A stretch of 64,000 bases of DNA from Cepaea nemoralis (GCA_014155875.1 JACEFZ010026865.1:909001-973000), one strand, 5' to 3'. Counted from the first letter of the stretch, positions 1 through 63,514 are shown. Made by a program: numbers and translations. Notes: generated by a model not told the origin, from the sequence alone.

Positions 1-92
1 CGTTGACTGTCAGTAGTTAACTCTTGTCTTTCTAGTAGATCTGATTTTTGATATATACATAGGAGCTAACCTGAATATAGTCATTAGCAATT

Positions 93-1517
93 ATGTTCTT
101 GCTTTACCGGAATCTTGAAGAGGATCTGAAGGCGCGCGCAGATTTCTCAGAGACCGCGAGAGGGTGGGGCATAAGAGAAGGCTTACAGGGAGAGCAACTA
201 GAAACATATATCATAGCTGAGTTAGAATGGTGGGACCAAGAAGAAGAAATTATGTTTAAAGAAGATGATGAGTTCTTGGAAGCACAAGAGCGTAGCAAAA
301 CTGAAGGAGGAAAGATGGAGAAAACGCATATGGAAACAGTCAATGCGGAGAAGCTAACCTTTCTAGCGGAACATAAGGTAGGAGATACGGATGCTCACCC
401 AACCAGGAAGGAAGGGACATCTTTGCCACCCACCGCAGAATCAGAGTTAGTGGACCGGGAACTACAGGTTCTCATTCGACCCAGTCCTAAACGGAAAAGA
501 GGGAAGAAAAAACGTGCCAAGGGCACTTCAAACAGTCACAAACGTGATAACTGTTTGCACCACGGCAATAGTCGTTTGACAGTAGAGGACCTTCAGGAAA
601 ACCACTTGACTGCTACTAGAAATGGATCTCGAGAGAAAGAGGAACTGAAGACAACCTTTAATGAGGTCGCAGGCGGAGACCTAGCCGATTCTCACAGTCC
701 CTTCGGTTCACAGAATCACGAAGTGGAATTACATCTGACTGAAATAGGGAGGAAGGAAGAAACGGAATCCCAGGTGAATTTCATTACTGCAACGCGGGAA
801 GAAGCACTAATTATCAGTTCAGATAATTTAACTGGTCCGCCAGTACAAGACTCCCAGGAATCTCATTTTACTTCAACGAGAGGTGAAACTCAAGAGGAAG
901 ATGACCTGAGGACATCTTTTAAGGAGGTCGGAGATCAAGAGGTAACCGACTTTATTATTCCCTTCAGCTCAGGAGAGGATGAAGTGGAATTAAAATTGAC
1001 TGACAGTGGGATGAAGGATGACCCGGAACCCCTTGTGATCTTTGAGGCTGCAGCTCAGGACAAGACACTAGATCTCAGTTCAAATCATTTACCTATCGTG
1101 ATGGATTGCTTAACCAGCCCATCACAGGATTTACCTCAACTGGACTTAGCCCATGAAAGCACGACCAGAGAGGAACATCCAGACCAGGAAACATTTCCAG
1201 TTGTTATCTCACAGTATACCAGTTCGGAGACTCAGGAAACACAAGGAATGGTCATGAGCCAGAATATGGACTCTGATATTGTGCAGACAACATTGTCTGT
1301 AGTTGCTAAAGAAGAAAATTCTTTGCAAAAGATGGAGGAAGAAAAGCCTATCATCTCATTAGCTGAAGTTATCAGGGAATTCCAGCAACAGGGACCTGAA
1401 GTAACAGAAGTCAAGAGTGGTTTGGAAATCAGCACTCTTAGGACTCAATCTACCCTTCAGTCAGGTCGATTTGATAGGAGTAGATCAGCTATTTGTGGAT
1501 ACTTTATTCAAAAGTAA
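93..1517 (+). CDS. Retroelement-like acidic ORF with internal two-fold repeat
   Basis: A 474-codon single ORF with no intron signals. The first 60 residues are charged and helical (EDLKARADF, GWGIREGLQGEQLETYIIAEL), vaguely like the SAP-type start of some Ty3/gypsy Gag proteins. Residues 132-143 form a basic cluster (PKRKRGKKKRAK) that could be a nuclear signal. Two segments of about 62 residues, 169-230 and 256-317, repeat with an 87-residue period (ENHLTATR with ELKTTFNEV; ESHFTSTR with DLRTSFKEV). No protease, reverse transcriptase or zinc knuckle is seen. The downstream ORF, purine tract and TG-start repeat suggest part of an LTR retroelement; a lineage-specific gene is the alternative. 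I do not recognise the family. Confidence 0.45.
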   Translation: MFLLYRNLEEDLKARADFSETARGWGIREGLQGEQLETYIIAELEWWDQEEEIMFKEDDEFLEAQERSKTEGGKMEKTHMETVNAEKLTFLAEHKVGDTDAHPTRKEGTSLPPTAESELVDRELQVLIRPSPKRKRGKKKRAKGTSNSHKRDNCLHHGNSRLTVEDLQENHLTATRNGSREKEELKTTFNEVAGGDLADSHSPFGSQNHEVELHLTEIGRKEETESQVNFITATREEALIISSDNLTGPPVQDSQESHFTSTRGETQEEDDLRTSFKEVGDQEVTDFIIPFSSGEDEVELKLTDSGMKDDPEPLVIFEAAAQDKTLDLSSNHLPIVMDCLTSPSQDLPQLDLAHESTTREEHPDQETFPVVISQYTSSETQETQGMVMSQNMDSDIVQTTLSVVAKEENSLQKMEEEKPIISLAEVIREFQQQGPEVTEVKSGLEISTLRTQSTLQSGRFDRSRSAICGYFIQK

Positions 1518-2125
1518 CTCCACTTTATCGCCTGTGAATAACTATGTTGTTTCTCAAGGCTGGACAACTTGGCTCACTAAATTTCCAATTTCTAGCACGG
1601 CTTTCACACGAAACTCTAATGCAGAGAAACTCAGCCCATTAACTGAATATCAGGGGAAGAAACCGCGACACCGAGGAGGGATGATTGTTACGCCCGACTT
1701 TGAAGGAGGAAAGCGCCAGTTGAATTTATATCATGAGACCATGATGTGTAACATTATTCCTTTCAAAAGGAAGCTATTGATAGATCTGTTAAGAATCTAT
1801 AAAGGATGGAGGAATATCACGGAGACAAGCTTTGCTGTGGCCAGCTTATGCAAGACCTCACTACGGGTACATCCTCGGCTGAAAGGAGTAAATCACGTGA
1901 GTGAATGGTGTAAAACAATTGCTGTCCAGAGGCGTAGAAGAATCCCGTTGATTGTGATCTTTCCCGGAGGGGTAAAATTACAACCTCCTGACAATTACCG
2001 GATTTTACCAAGCTATTGCATGGAATCCCGGCCGAAAACCAGGTACAAGGATCTATCCAGAGTATCTTTGGGCTATGGAAATGGAACGTCTTTATGCAGA
2101 AGCAGGACAACCCACTGCCACAAGT
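1465..2125 (+). pseudogene. Continuation of the retroelement-like ORF in another frame
   Basis: A second open frame overlaps the end of the previous one and runs on (VDTLFKSNSTLS, WTTWLTKFPI, CNIIPFKRKLLIDLLRIYKG, AVQRRRRIPLIVIFPGGVK). Composition and spacing suggest the two frames belonged together and were separated by a frameshift near 1450-1500, or that a programmed shift is used. Near 2016 coding character seems to move back to the first frame (QVILETFRQIQNGECLG), ending at 2231. The relation is inferred from frame continuity only; no domain is recognised. Confidence 0.35.
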
Positions 2126-2227
2126 AATATTGGAAACCTTTAGGCAGATACAGAACGGAGAATGCTTAGGCATTATTCTGGGATGTACGGCGTGCTTTGA
2201 CAAAAGATTTCTGGCAGAAACTTTTTT

Positions 2228-3290
2228 TTAAAGGGGGAAGCTCTGTCGCGGAATGCCGCCTTAACATCCCAGAATATTTTTCTCGGTCTCCAAATTTGAG
2301 AGGCCAAATTGAGAAAGAATGAATTAATCACGCTACTCCAAGGTTATCTAGTCGTGAGGTAAGATTATTCACAAAAAGCCTCTAGCCATGACGTAAGCTT
2401 GCAGATGGCAAGTAAAATGGGATACTTGAGATGGACACAACTAGATAATTTAAATTAATCTACACCTTGGAAAACGGCTGACCCAGACGGGCTATGACAC
2501 CACACAGACACATTGGCACCTTCTCGTCCAGGTAGACCCTGGCTGAATCAACAGTGAACTGGGCCATTGGCTGAATAAAGGCAATTAACGCCAGATGGAG
2601 ATAATAGCCCCAGGACTATAAACAAGCCCCCGTCCACTCTGACTGGCAGACCCAGGTAGGTGTGAAATCACTGATAAGACTGTGAAACTGATCTGGGGCT
2701 GGCAACGCAAAACCATCCAGGTGTGACACTATGGTGAGGTTTAGTGGTTAAAGAATTTTTATGACTGGACAGACTTGGAGTTAATTGCAATTACTGTCAG
2801 GAGGAGATAAGAAGAATTTATGACGGGAATGCCAAAGAGATAATAGTGTCTCAGACACTGTCTGCTGGACTCAGCTTAAATAAGGGTCCCTAGCTCTGGT
2901 CATGTTAGAAACGAAAAAATCTCTGAACAGGTAGGAACTATCTCAATGTTCTGTAGTCATATGCAGGATTATTATGTTAGATTTCACTACAAAAGTTATT
3001 TCTTAGTTACTTATTTTCAGTCTATATCTGATCTAGGTTATTTCAAGAACTATCTTTGGCGTAGGTTACTTGAGTGTTCTTTCTAAGTTCTGTGTTCAAT
3101 ATCATTGTGTTTAAGTGTTACTCTTCTGAGAAGTAGAAACTTATGGAAGGCAGGTCTTGTCTAGATATACTTGAGGTGTCGTAGCAGATGCTTGCCATCT
3201 CTTTCTAAACTAGACTAGTCTCTTTTTGGTGTGTGCATTTGTTGTACAGAATATAGTCAACTGACTATTTATTTAATTCTTACAACAGCA
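2228..3290 (+). mobile_element. Possible polypurine tract and LTR
   Basis: Immediately after the last retroelement-like frame stops, a purine run AAAGGGGGAAG (2230-2240) precedes a sequence beginning TGTCGCGGAA at about 2245. A TATA-like TTAAATAAGG lies near 2877. A possible end is TTCTTACAACA near 3286, giving TGT...ACA borders. No second copy is in the window, so both borders are guesses; PPT plus TG plus TATA is the only support. Confidence 0.35.
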
Positions 3291-4345
3291 GTAACTAACT
3301 AGTGCATTATGCTATGATGTTAAAGTATCATAATATGGCTAGTTTTAATCAATATGTTTTATGTGTATTGGATGTTTTGATATATTGATTTGTCATATGC
3401 AAACTTACCAATATGAAGTGTTATGCTATTGTCTGCGCATTGGCACATTGGCCAATGATTGTGTTGGAAGCAGAGGTGTAATGGTACAGACATTACCCAC
3501 AATTGGTAGTATAGGGTTTATGGTGCTAAACTTTCTCAGTGTATTGTGGGCGTGCGTCCACGGTAATTCATGGAAACCTGGCACAGCTACTGGTCACGGC
3601 TTGCAAGCCCGGATGATCAGGCATTGTTATAATACCCATACCGACCCTGTGAGCTGCTAAACTAACATTGGATGGAGCGGCCGTACGACACAGAATTTCT
3701 GTATTAGCGACATGGACATGGGGCGGCAGAAATGTAATCATTACAGGCGTGTGAGACAATTGAAAAGCCCGTCCCCGACTAAGACAGTAGGAGGGAGAAG
3801 GAGGATGGTGAACACAGTAGAGCTGGAAGATAAACTTGGCCAGACTGGTCATTGTATATGTTTGTGTTATGATATGTTTTAATTAGGATTGCGCTGATGT
3901 AGAACTGATATAACCACATTCTTGACTTTCTTTCAAGCTCTCACAAGGAGCACCTATGTTATAGATCTCAAGAACGAGTTATGACTAGGGAGAGCCAGGA
4001 CTGGCAGTCGTCAGAATACCGGCAAGCTGTTCTTTGTTGAGTCTACTGGAGAGTGGGGATCTGGACCACAGTTCCAGATAGATGAAGTAACAAGTAAAGT
4101 TACGTAATGTTTCTCATCACAATATGTTATATGATTTTATCATCCTCATATTGACAATCATCCGATGTCTATTGTTATGATTAGCAAATAAATGTTGTAG
4201 TATTGTAACTCATAGTTCTGTCATTATATTTTAATTCCAATTGTGCATACGTGTTGTGTGTGTACATTGGTGGGGGTTCACTTACACACCAAGGAAGGGA
4301 GCAGTCAGGGAGAAAAACCTGTACTGGAATAGTTGTCTTTACACT
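3291..4345. other. Unassigned DNA
   Basis: AT-rich sequence with only short ORFs. An AATAAATGTTG near 4188 resembles a poly(A) signal and could mark the 3' end of a retroelement transcript, but I see no coding pattern, tandem repeat or known element. Confidence 0.4.
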
Positions 4346-4349
4346 TTAA

Positions 4350-5046
4350 CCCTTTACAAGGCAAAACGGCCATTTGCGGCCGATGCCTTTAACGAGCAAA
4401 TCGGCCGTTTGCGTCCGATACTATTATGTATTGTAAAAACGCGATTTCTCGGCCTTACGATACTTCCGACGGCTACTTTCGCTTTCGCCGATAGCTTGAC
4501 AACGTGGTCGCCATTTGTAAGCGCCGACTATGAATTCGAACAGACTTTTACCGACTTTTTTGGATAGTTTTTGGGGTTTTTACGCTTAGTTATTTTTCAA
4601 AACAGATTTCGGCGATTCTTCAAGTGATAGCCGAGATTTCGCTAGGTCAATTTAAGTGACATTAAAGGGCACGAAGTTTACTATTAATCGGAGCTAGATA
4701 TCAGTCCAAAGTGTTACTTTGCATTAGCAGTCTGAGTCGGACTTTAAAGAAAGTGATTATGATTCTGAAAATGTGTTTGTAAATTGCCGTATAGATGACG
4801 GAAGATCACAAACAACATGCTGTATTTTGTAAATATTTGTGTTCATATATGGATTACTGGCAACAATCACGTGAGTAACATATTCTGCATGCTTTTCCCT
4901 TCATTGTGTTGTTTATTTAACTAAAATCGGTTGACCAACACCTTATTTATTATGTTTTTACTAACGCAACCCGAAATTTTACCGAACCTGAAAAAATCTT
5001 GCCCGTTCAGGGCTAAAAAACGGACAAGCGTCTGCCCTGTAAAGGG
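4350..5046. mobile_element. piggyBac-type non-autonomous element (MITE)
   Basis: The element starts CCCTTTACAAGGCA and ends TGCCCTGTAAAGGG, so terminal inverted repeats match at about 13 of 14 bases, and each end is flanked by TTAA (4346-4349 and 5047-5050). TTAA duplication plus a CCCTTT terminus is the hallmark of the piggyBac superfamily. Near the left end, AACGGCCATTTGCGGCCGATG and AATCGGCCGTTTGCGTCCGA form sub-terminal repeats, with a related AACGGACAAGCGTCTG near the right end. At 697 bp it has no transposase; the 108-codon ORF across its left end shows no motif. Confidence 0.85.
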
Positions 5047-5050
5047 TTAA

Positions 5051-5228
5051 TTCAGACGTAAAAATCTATTCTAGCTAACCTTCTTCTTCCCATCCTTGGC
5101 GAATATTCAGCACAGTTCATTTTAATTTTGTAACGAGCCACTTGGAGCTGTACGTTGGATATTCATGGGCCTAATCTATAGTTCAGCCATATAGATTTTG
5201 TCCCTAGTCAGTTTCTGACTATTAGGGG
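5051..5228. other. Unassigned DNA
   Basis: No repeat, ORF or element is recognised between the MITE and the LINE scrap. Confidence 0.4.
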
Positions 5229-5465
5229 TTGCTCGCCAGTGAAAAATACTTTCATCTAGCCGGTGGGGCACCCCGACTTCTGACAATCACAAACATCAGA
5301 AAGGAGCAGTCATCATTTTTAGGCCACATTATGAGACAACAAAAACTGGAACATGTTATGACAACCGGAAAGATCTGTGGAAAGAGAGATAAAGTAAGAC
5401 AGTGTGAGAAAATTCTTGATAGTTTTGTGTCAAGGCACAGAAGAGAGTCAGCATACGTCCTCAAA
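5229..5465 (+). pseudogene. LINE-3 family fragment (C-terminal ORF2 end)
   Basis: The frame reads TNIRKEQSSFLGHIMRQQKL and KICGKRDKVRQCEKILDSF. The same motif recurs at 20381-20569 (RKKQSSYFGHIMRRQKLE) and 58850-59200. It matches the region after the reverse transcriptase in RTE- or CR1-like LINEs (GHIxRMxxxxL). It is an isolated, 5'-truncated scrap. Confidence 0.7.
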
Positions 5466-5699
5466 TTAAATTTATATATATATATATAGACTAGGGTTTC
5501 ACAGTGCTATTTATGCACACATATTGCAAATACAGATAAAAACACAGATGTACATGTAGCGAAGTCCTGTAAACAAACTGGAACTAACTTTTAACCACCA
5601 GTATAGTAATCACAGAAGCACTCACTACAAGAAGATGCAAGCAATGCTGATCTTACAAATAACGACATAGGATAATTTTTCAAAAGAACAGTAGAGTTC

Positions 5700-6930
5700 C
5701 ACAAGTGTATATCCTGGCGCGAGTGAGGACAGAACATGTACGGGAATGTCCCGAGTGAGGACAGAGCATGTACGAGGAAGTCCCGAGTGAGGACAGAGCA
5801 TGTATGAGAATGTCCCAAGTGAGGAGGAGCATTATGGGAATGTCCCAAGTGAGGAGGAGCATTATGGGAATGTCCCAAGGATGGAGCATGTACAAGATTG
5901 TCCTGAGTTAGGACGGAGCATGTACGGGAATATCCTGAGTGAGGATAGAGCATGTACAGCAATGTCCGTGAATGAGGACGGAGCATATACAGGAATGTCC
6001 TGAGTGAGGACGGAGATTGTATGGGAATGTCCTGAGTGAGGACAGAGCATGTATGGGAATGTCCTGAGTTAGGACGGGGCATGTACGGGAATATCCTGAG
6101 TGAGGATAGAGCATGTACAGCAATGTCGTGAATGAGGACGGAGCATATACAGGAATGTCCTGAGTGAGGACAGAGATTGTATGGGAATGTCCTGAGTGAG
6201 GACGGAGCATGTATGGGAATGTCCTGAGTGAGGATAGAGCATGTACGCGAATATCCTGAGTGAGGATAGAGCATGTACAGCAATGTCGTGAATGAGGACG
6301 GAGCATATACAGGAATGTCCTGAGTGAGGACGGAGATTGTATGGGAATGTCCTGAGTGAGGACGGAGCATGTATGGGAATGTCCTGAGTGAGGACAGAGC
6401 ATGTACGGGAATATCCTGAGTGAGGATAGAGCATGTACAGCAATGTCGTGAATGAGGACGGAGCATATACAGGAATGTCCTGAGTGAGGACGGAGATTGT
6501 ATGGGAATGTCCTGAGTGAGGACGGAGCATGTATGGGAATGTCCTGAGTGAGGACAGAGCTTGCATGGGAATGTCCTGAATGATGAGAGTGCATGTATTG
6601 GAATGTCCTGAGTGAGGACAGAGATGGCATGGGAATGTCCTGAGTGAGGAAAGAGAATGTAGAGGAATGTCCCAAGTGAGGACGCAGCATGAACAGGAAT
6701 GTCCTGAGTGAGGATGGAGATTGTATGGGAATTTCCTGAGTGAAGACAGAACATGTACAGGAATGTCCTAAGTGAGGATGGAGCATATACGGGAATGTCC
6801 TGAGTGAAGACAGAACATGTACAGGAATGTCCTAAGTGAGGATGGAGCATATACGGGAATATCCTGAGTGAGGACAGAGCATGTACAGGAACATCTCAAA
6901 TGCTGCGATATTATTTCTGAACTCAACCCA
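5700..6930. repeat. 29-30-bp minisatellite grown from a LINE-4 3' end, with 160-bp higher-order period
   Basis: About 40 copies of a unit like GAGGACGGAGCATGTATGGG plus AATGTCCTGAGT. The signature CAATGTCGTGAATGAGGACG returns at 6121, 6281 and 6441 and in variant form near 5960, giving a 160-bp higher-order unit. The unit matches the coding end of LINE-4 (ACGGAGCACATATGGGAATG at 23195), and 6903-6930 continues into the LINE-4 terminal sequence (CTGAACTCAACCC), so the array lies inside a LINE copy. Long minus-strand ORFs across it are artefacts of the period. Confidence 0.9.
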
Positions 6931-7190
6931 TCTCAAAATCTCAACTGGCCAGTGCCTGTAAACATGCCTCTATAACACATGATGTTGACAGCCATTAACT
7001 GTCAGTAAATAATAATTTGTCCAAAAGCAGTTTCCTGCTGGGACTCTGTGATGTGATCAGGCCATCACGTTTTGTAGCCCTGAATGCATGGAGGCCCCTC
7101 ACTTAGTATGAGTCAAGCCCAGGTTCAAATCCTCGCCTGACTGTGCGTATTACATTATCAGCCATGTTTTCTATCAACATGGCCTAATGC
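6931..7190. other. Unassigned DNA with tRNA B-box-like motif
   Basis: Contains CCCAGGTTCAAATCCTCGCC near 7120, like a pol III B box, and a stretch (CATCACGTTTTGTAGCCCTGA near 7062) similar to one at 17550. Possibly a degraded SINE; no A box is clear. Confidence 0.3.
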
Positions 7191-7194
7191 ACCC

Positions 7195-10100
7195 ACTGCA
7201 TTAACTGTAGTTTCTGTTGAAGCTTGATGCACAAGCAGCTTTATTTGCATTAACTGTAGTTTCTGTTAAAGCTTGATGCACAAGCAGCTTTATTTGCATT
7301 AACTGTAGTTTCTGTTAAAGCTTGATGCACAAGCAGCTTTATTTGCATTAACTGTAGTTTCTGTTAAAGCTTGATGCACAAGCAGCTTTATTTGCATTAA
7401 CTGTAGTTTCTGTTAAAGCTTGATGCACAAGCAGCTTTATTTGCATTAACTGTAGTTTCTGTTAAAGCTTGATGCACAAGCAGCTTTATTTGCATTAACT
7501 GTAGTTTCTGTTAAAGCTTGATGCACAAGCAGCTTTATTTGCCTTAGCTATAGTTTCTGTTAAAGCTTGATGCACAAGCAGCTTTATTTGCATTAACTGT
7601 AGTTTCTGTTAAAGCTTGATGCACAAGCAGCTTTATTTGCATTAACTGTAGTTTCTGTTAAAGCTTGATGCACAAGCAGCTTTATTTGCATTAACTGTAG
7701 TTTCTGTTAAAGCTTGATGCACAAGCAGCTTTATTTGCCTTAGCTATAGTTTCTGTTAAAGCTTGATGCACAAGCAGCTTTATTTGCCTTAGCTATAGTT
7801 TCTGTTAAAGCTTGATGCACAAGCAGTTTTATTTGCATTAACTGTAGTTTCTGTTAAAGCTTGATGCACAAGCAGCTTTATTTGCCTTAGCTATAGTTTC
7901 TGTTAAAGCTTGATGCACAAGCAGTTTTATTTGCATTAACTGTAGTTTCTGTTAAAGCTTGATGCACAAGCAGCTTTATTTGCATTAACTGTAGTTTCTG
8001 TTGAAGCTTGATGCACAAGCAGCTTTATTTGCATTAACTATAGTTTCTGTTAAAGCTTGATGCACAAGCAGCTTTATTTGCATTAACTGTAGTTTCTGTT
8101 AAAGCTTGATGCACAAGCAGCTTTATTTGCATTAACTATAGTTTCTGTCAAAGCTTGATGCACAAGCAGCTTTATTTGCATTAACTGTAGTTTCTGTTAA
8201 AGCTTGATGCACAAGCAGCTTTATTTGCCTTAGCTATAGTTTTGTTAAAGCTCGATGCACAAGCAGTTTTATTTCCATTAACTGTAGTTTCTGTTAAAGC
8301 TTGATGCACAAGCAGCTTTATTTGCCTTAGCTATAGTTTCTGTTAAAGCTTGATGCACAAGCAGTTTTATTTGCATTAACTGTAGTTTCTGTTAAAGCTT
8401 GATGCACAAGCAGCTTTATTTGCCTTAGCTATAGTTTCTGTTAAAGCTTGATGCACAAGCAGTTTTATTTGCATTAACTGTAGTTTCTGTTAAAGCTTGA
8501 TGCACAAGCAGCTTTATTTGCCTTAGCTATAGTTTCTGTTAAAGCTTGATGCACAAGCAGCTTTATTTGCATTAACTGTAGTTTCTGTTAAAGCTTGATG
8601 CACAAGCAGCTTTATTTGCATTAACTGTAGTTTCTGTTAAAGCTTGATGCACAAGCAGCTTTATTTGCCTTAGCTATAGTTTCTGTTAAAGCTTGATGCA
8701 CAAGCAGTTTTATTTGCATTAACTGTAGTTTCTGTTAAAGCTTGATGCACAAGCAGCTTTATTTGCCTTAGCTATAGTTTCTGTTAAAGCTTGATGCACA
8801 AGCAGCTTTATTTGCATTAACTGTAGTTTCTGTTAAAGCTTGATGCACAAGCAGCTTTATTTGCATTAACTGTAGTTTCTGTTGAAGCTTGATGCACAAG
8901 CAGCTTTATTTGCATTAACTGTAGTTTCTGTTAAAGCTTGATGCACAAGCAGCTTTATTTGCATTAACTGTAGTTTCTGTTAAAGCTTGATGCACAAGCA
9001 GCTTTATTTGCATTAACTGTAGTTTCTGTTAAAGCTTGATGCACAAGCAGCTTTATTTGCATTAACTATAGTTTCTGTTGAAGCTTGATGCACAAGCAGC
9101 TTTATTTGCATTAACTGTAGTTTCTGTTAAAGCTTGATGCACAAGCAGCTTTATTTGCATTAACTGTAGTTTCTGTTAAAGCTTGATGCACAAGCAGCTT
9201 TATTTGCATTAACTATAGTTTCTGTCAAAGCTTGATGCACAAGCAGCTTTATTTGCCTTAGCTATAGTTTCTGTTAAAGCTTAATGCACAAGCAGTTTTA
9301 TTTGCCTTAGCTATAGTTTCTGTTAAAGCTTGATGCACAAGCAGCTTTATTTGCATTAACTGTAGTTTCTGTTAAAGCTTGATGCACAAGCAGTTTTATT
9401 TGCATTAACTGTAGTTTCTGTTAAAGCTTGATGCACAAGCAGCTTTATTTGCATTAACTGTAGTTTCTGTTAAAGCTTGATGCACAAGCAGCTTTATTTG
9501 CATTAACTGTAGTTTCTGTTAAAGCTTGATGCACAAGCAGCTTTATTTGCATTAACTGTAGTTTCTGTTAAAGCTTGATGCACAAGCAGCTTTATTTGCA
9601 TTAATTGTAGTTTCTGTTAAAGCTTGATGCACAAGCAGCTTTATTTGCATTAATTGTAGTTTCTGTTAAAGCTTGATGCACAAGCAGCTTTATTTGCATT
9701 AATTGTAGTTTCTGTTAAAGCTTGATGCACAAGCAGCTTTATTTGCATTAATTGTAGTTTCTGTTAAAGCTTGAAGCACAAGCAGCTTTATTTGCATTAA
9801 CTGTAGTTTCTGTTAAAGCTTGATGCACAAGCAGCTTTATTTGCCTTAGCTATAGTTTCTGTTAAAGCTTGATGCACAAGCAGCTTTATTTGCCTTAGCT
9901 ATAGTTTCTGTTAAAGCTTGATGCACAAGCAGTTTTATTTGCATTAACTGTAGTTTCTGTTAAAGCTTGATGCACAAGCAGCTTTATTTGCCTTAGCTAT
10001 AGTTTTTGTTAAAGCTTGATGCACAAGCAGTTTTATTTGCATTAACTGTAGTTTCTGTTAAAGCTTGATGCACAAGCAGCTTTATTTGCATTAACTGTAG

Positions 10101-10236
10101 TTTCTGTTGAAGCTTGATGCACAAGCAGCTTTATTTGCATTAACTATAGTTTCTGTTAAAGCTTGATGCACAAGCAGCTTTATTTGCATTAACTATAGTT
10201 TCTGTTAAAGCTTGATGCACAAGCAGCTTTATTTGC
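7195..10236. repeat. 49-bp minisatellite, about 62 copies
   Basis: The unit reads CTTTATTTGCATTAACTGTA, GTTTCTGTTAAAGCTTGATG, CACAAGCAG. Two main variants alternate in blocks (GCATTAACTGTAG and GCCTTAGCTATAG), plus single-base variants such as CAGTTTT. The array occupies the intron right up to the donor of exon 10249-10398. Each copy has one AAGCTT site. Confidence 0.97.
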
Positions 10237-10248
10237 ATTACAACTCAC

Positions 10249-61842
<51,594 letters not shown>

Positions 61843-62023
61843 CTGCAAAAGAGATCAGTAATTTGAATAATGGTTAATCAGACAAGAATATACAAGCATT
61901 ACAGTTTGCACTCACATTGCAAGTATTCATAAATCCGACTGTTATTTCTCATGCAACACAAGTGAAGACAGAGAGAAAAACCATAAAGTCATCATCATCA
62001 TCATGTGCCATGTTGATTAGCAT

Positions 62024-62370
62024 GTTAGTTAGTTAGTTAGTCGCAGTTCCAACTTCAAAGCAACGGGTCGTCCCCATTATGCTCCGTTCCTGTGCCAGTG
62101 AATATCACACAAAATGCTCCCCACTGCCCAATTTGAAAAGTGGAAAAGGCAGGAGTCTCGACAAACTACAGCCCGCAAAGATACACTGTGCATAATGCTG
62201 CCGCCAGAATGTCAACACAATAGTCCCCCATGAAACACCCAGTTCATTTCTGATGGAATCGGCAGTCATTTTCCCATCTGGATGTTTCCTAGATGTTCAC
62301 CCACACAGTCCACGAAATACAGTTCATCGTCGATGGTAGTGGCAGTCAACCAGAAGCCCAGCAGCCACGC
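62024..62370 (-). mobile_element. SINE-B copy with (TTAG)n terminus
   Basis: GTTAGTTAGTTAGTCGCAGT, TCCAACTTCAAAGCAACGGG, TCGTCCCCATTATGCTCCGT, CATAATGCTGCCGCCAGAAT and ACAGTTCATCGTCGATGG match 29218-29460. Confidence 0.82.
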
Positions 62371-62589
62371 ATTTCTGCATAAGGCAAACACCGGTCAACT
62401 CTGGGACATAGCCATCTGCCATCGCTCCGAACATGCAGTCACGTTCCAAAAAACCTCGGGCAGATTCAAAAGCATTTCACACGAAACTCACAGCTCACAG
62501 TGTCGCGCCACGCACTCACTCAGTAGCAGGGCGATGGAACCATCAAGCCTCCTTAGTCGCCTCTTACGACATGCGTGGTAGGCTGCAGT

Positions 62590-62900
62590 GTTACTATTCT
62601 TTGCTTCTCTTATGGGCCCCGGCAACAGACGGGAGCTGTTGTTGTTGATGCTGATTAGCATGGATGGTCATGGTTCGCTTTCTCAAACAATCAAACGAGA
62701 TGTGCATCAGGTCTGTGTTCTTGTCCCAGTTAGGCTATGTGGCCAGGTTATCCACGTTGTTATCTCTTTGTCATCCCCTTGCTCTGTCCCATTAAGTTTG
62801 CCAGTTGTCACATAGTTTATTTCTCCTCGAAATGTACCCACAAAATCTTGACTGCCGAGGTTTAATTTCTCTAACCAATTTACCATCAAGTAACAAATTG
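62590..62900 (-). pseudogene. LINE-3 family fragment
   Basis: The minus strand reads NWLEKLNLGSQDFVGTFRGE, INYVTTGKLNGTEQGDDKEI, related in layout to the VTTGKxxGxR block of LINE-3. Weak support. Confidence 0.45.
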
Positions 62901-63500
62901 ATATTCAGAAGCAGATAAAGGCAGTTTGTAGTTCTTGAAGGCGTCATTCAGTGGCAGCATCATCCAACTTTACGATTAGCTTGGCTAGACAACTACAAGG
63001 TCAGAGGATAATATACGGTGACTGTGACACACAGTGATTGGTCAGACAACTGACTAAGGAACACAAACTGAAGTTCCGTTGAGAATTCTGAAAGTAATTT
63101 GAATTTTTACAACTCCTGGTCTATGGACCAGGGGATTACTGCTCTATTATAACAATGCCTGGTGACATGCAGCACGATTAACACAGGAGACAGATAAACA
63201 CCTGGAGTGGCAAATTGTAGGAGAACTTGTAAACTAGATGAAACTCAACTAAGGTTTGTTCGTTTGGTCAGTTTGTTTAGGTCAGGCTTTTCACTGAACC
63301 AGTAGGGGTATACTGACAGGTTCAAATCCTACTTTCAAGGGACATCAGTATTATCATTTGTGAAAATGAAAATTCACGCTGTATTCCCCTTGACTAGTAA
63401 AGTAAATACAAACACGCCTGGCAACAGTTTATTACTAGAAACACAGTTTGCATCAGTTCATTAATTTGTTTACATGAACATGTGATGCCAAGTGATCAGT
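62901..63500. other. Unassigned sequence
   Basis: GACAGGTTCAAATCCTACTT near 63318 resembles a pol III B box. No CUB exon was found here on the minus strand. Otherwise nothing is recognised. Confidence 0.4.
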
Positions 63501-63514
63501 CTCTATCTATACTT

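Noticed and set aside
4241..4567. 108-codon ORF as piggyBac transposase remnant
   Set aside because: No transposase motif; it crosses the MITE border.
5591..6850. 419- and 292-codon minus-strand ORFs
   Set aside because: They run through the 29-30-bp minisatellite and consist of period-driven repeats (SSLRTFPYML); stop-free by periodicity, not coding.
7195..10236. Centromeric satellite
   Set aside because: Only 3 kb, inside an intron of a gene, and flanked by unique sequence.
1..10248. Further CUB exons after exon 10249-10398
   Set aside because: No SPxYP or CG/FxSD..GF motif was found on the minus strand below 10249.
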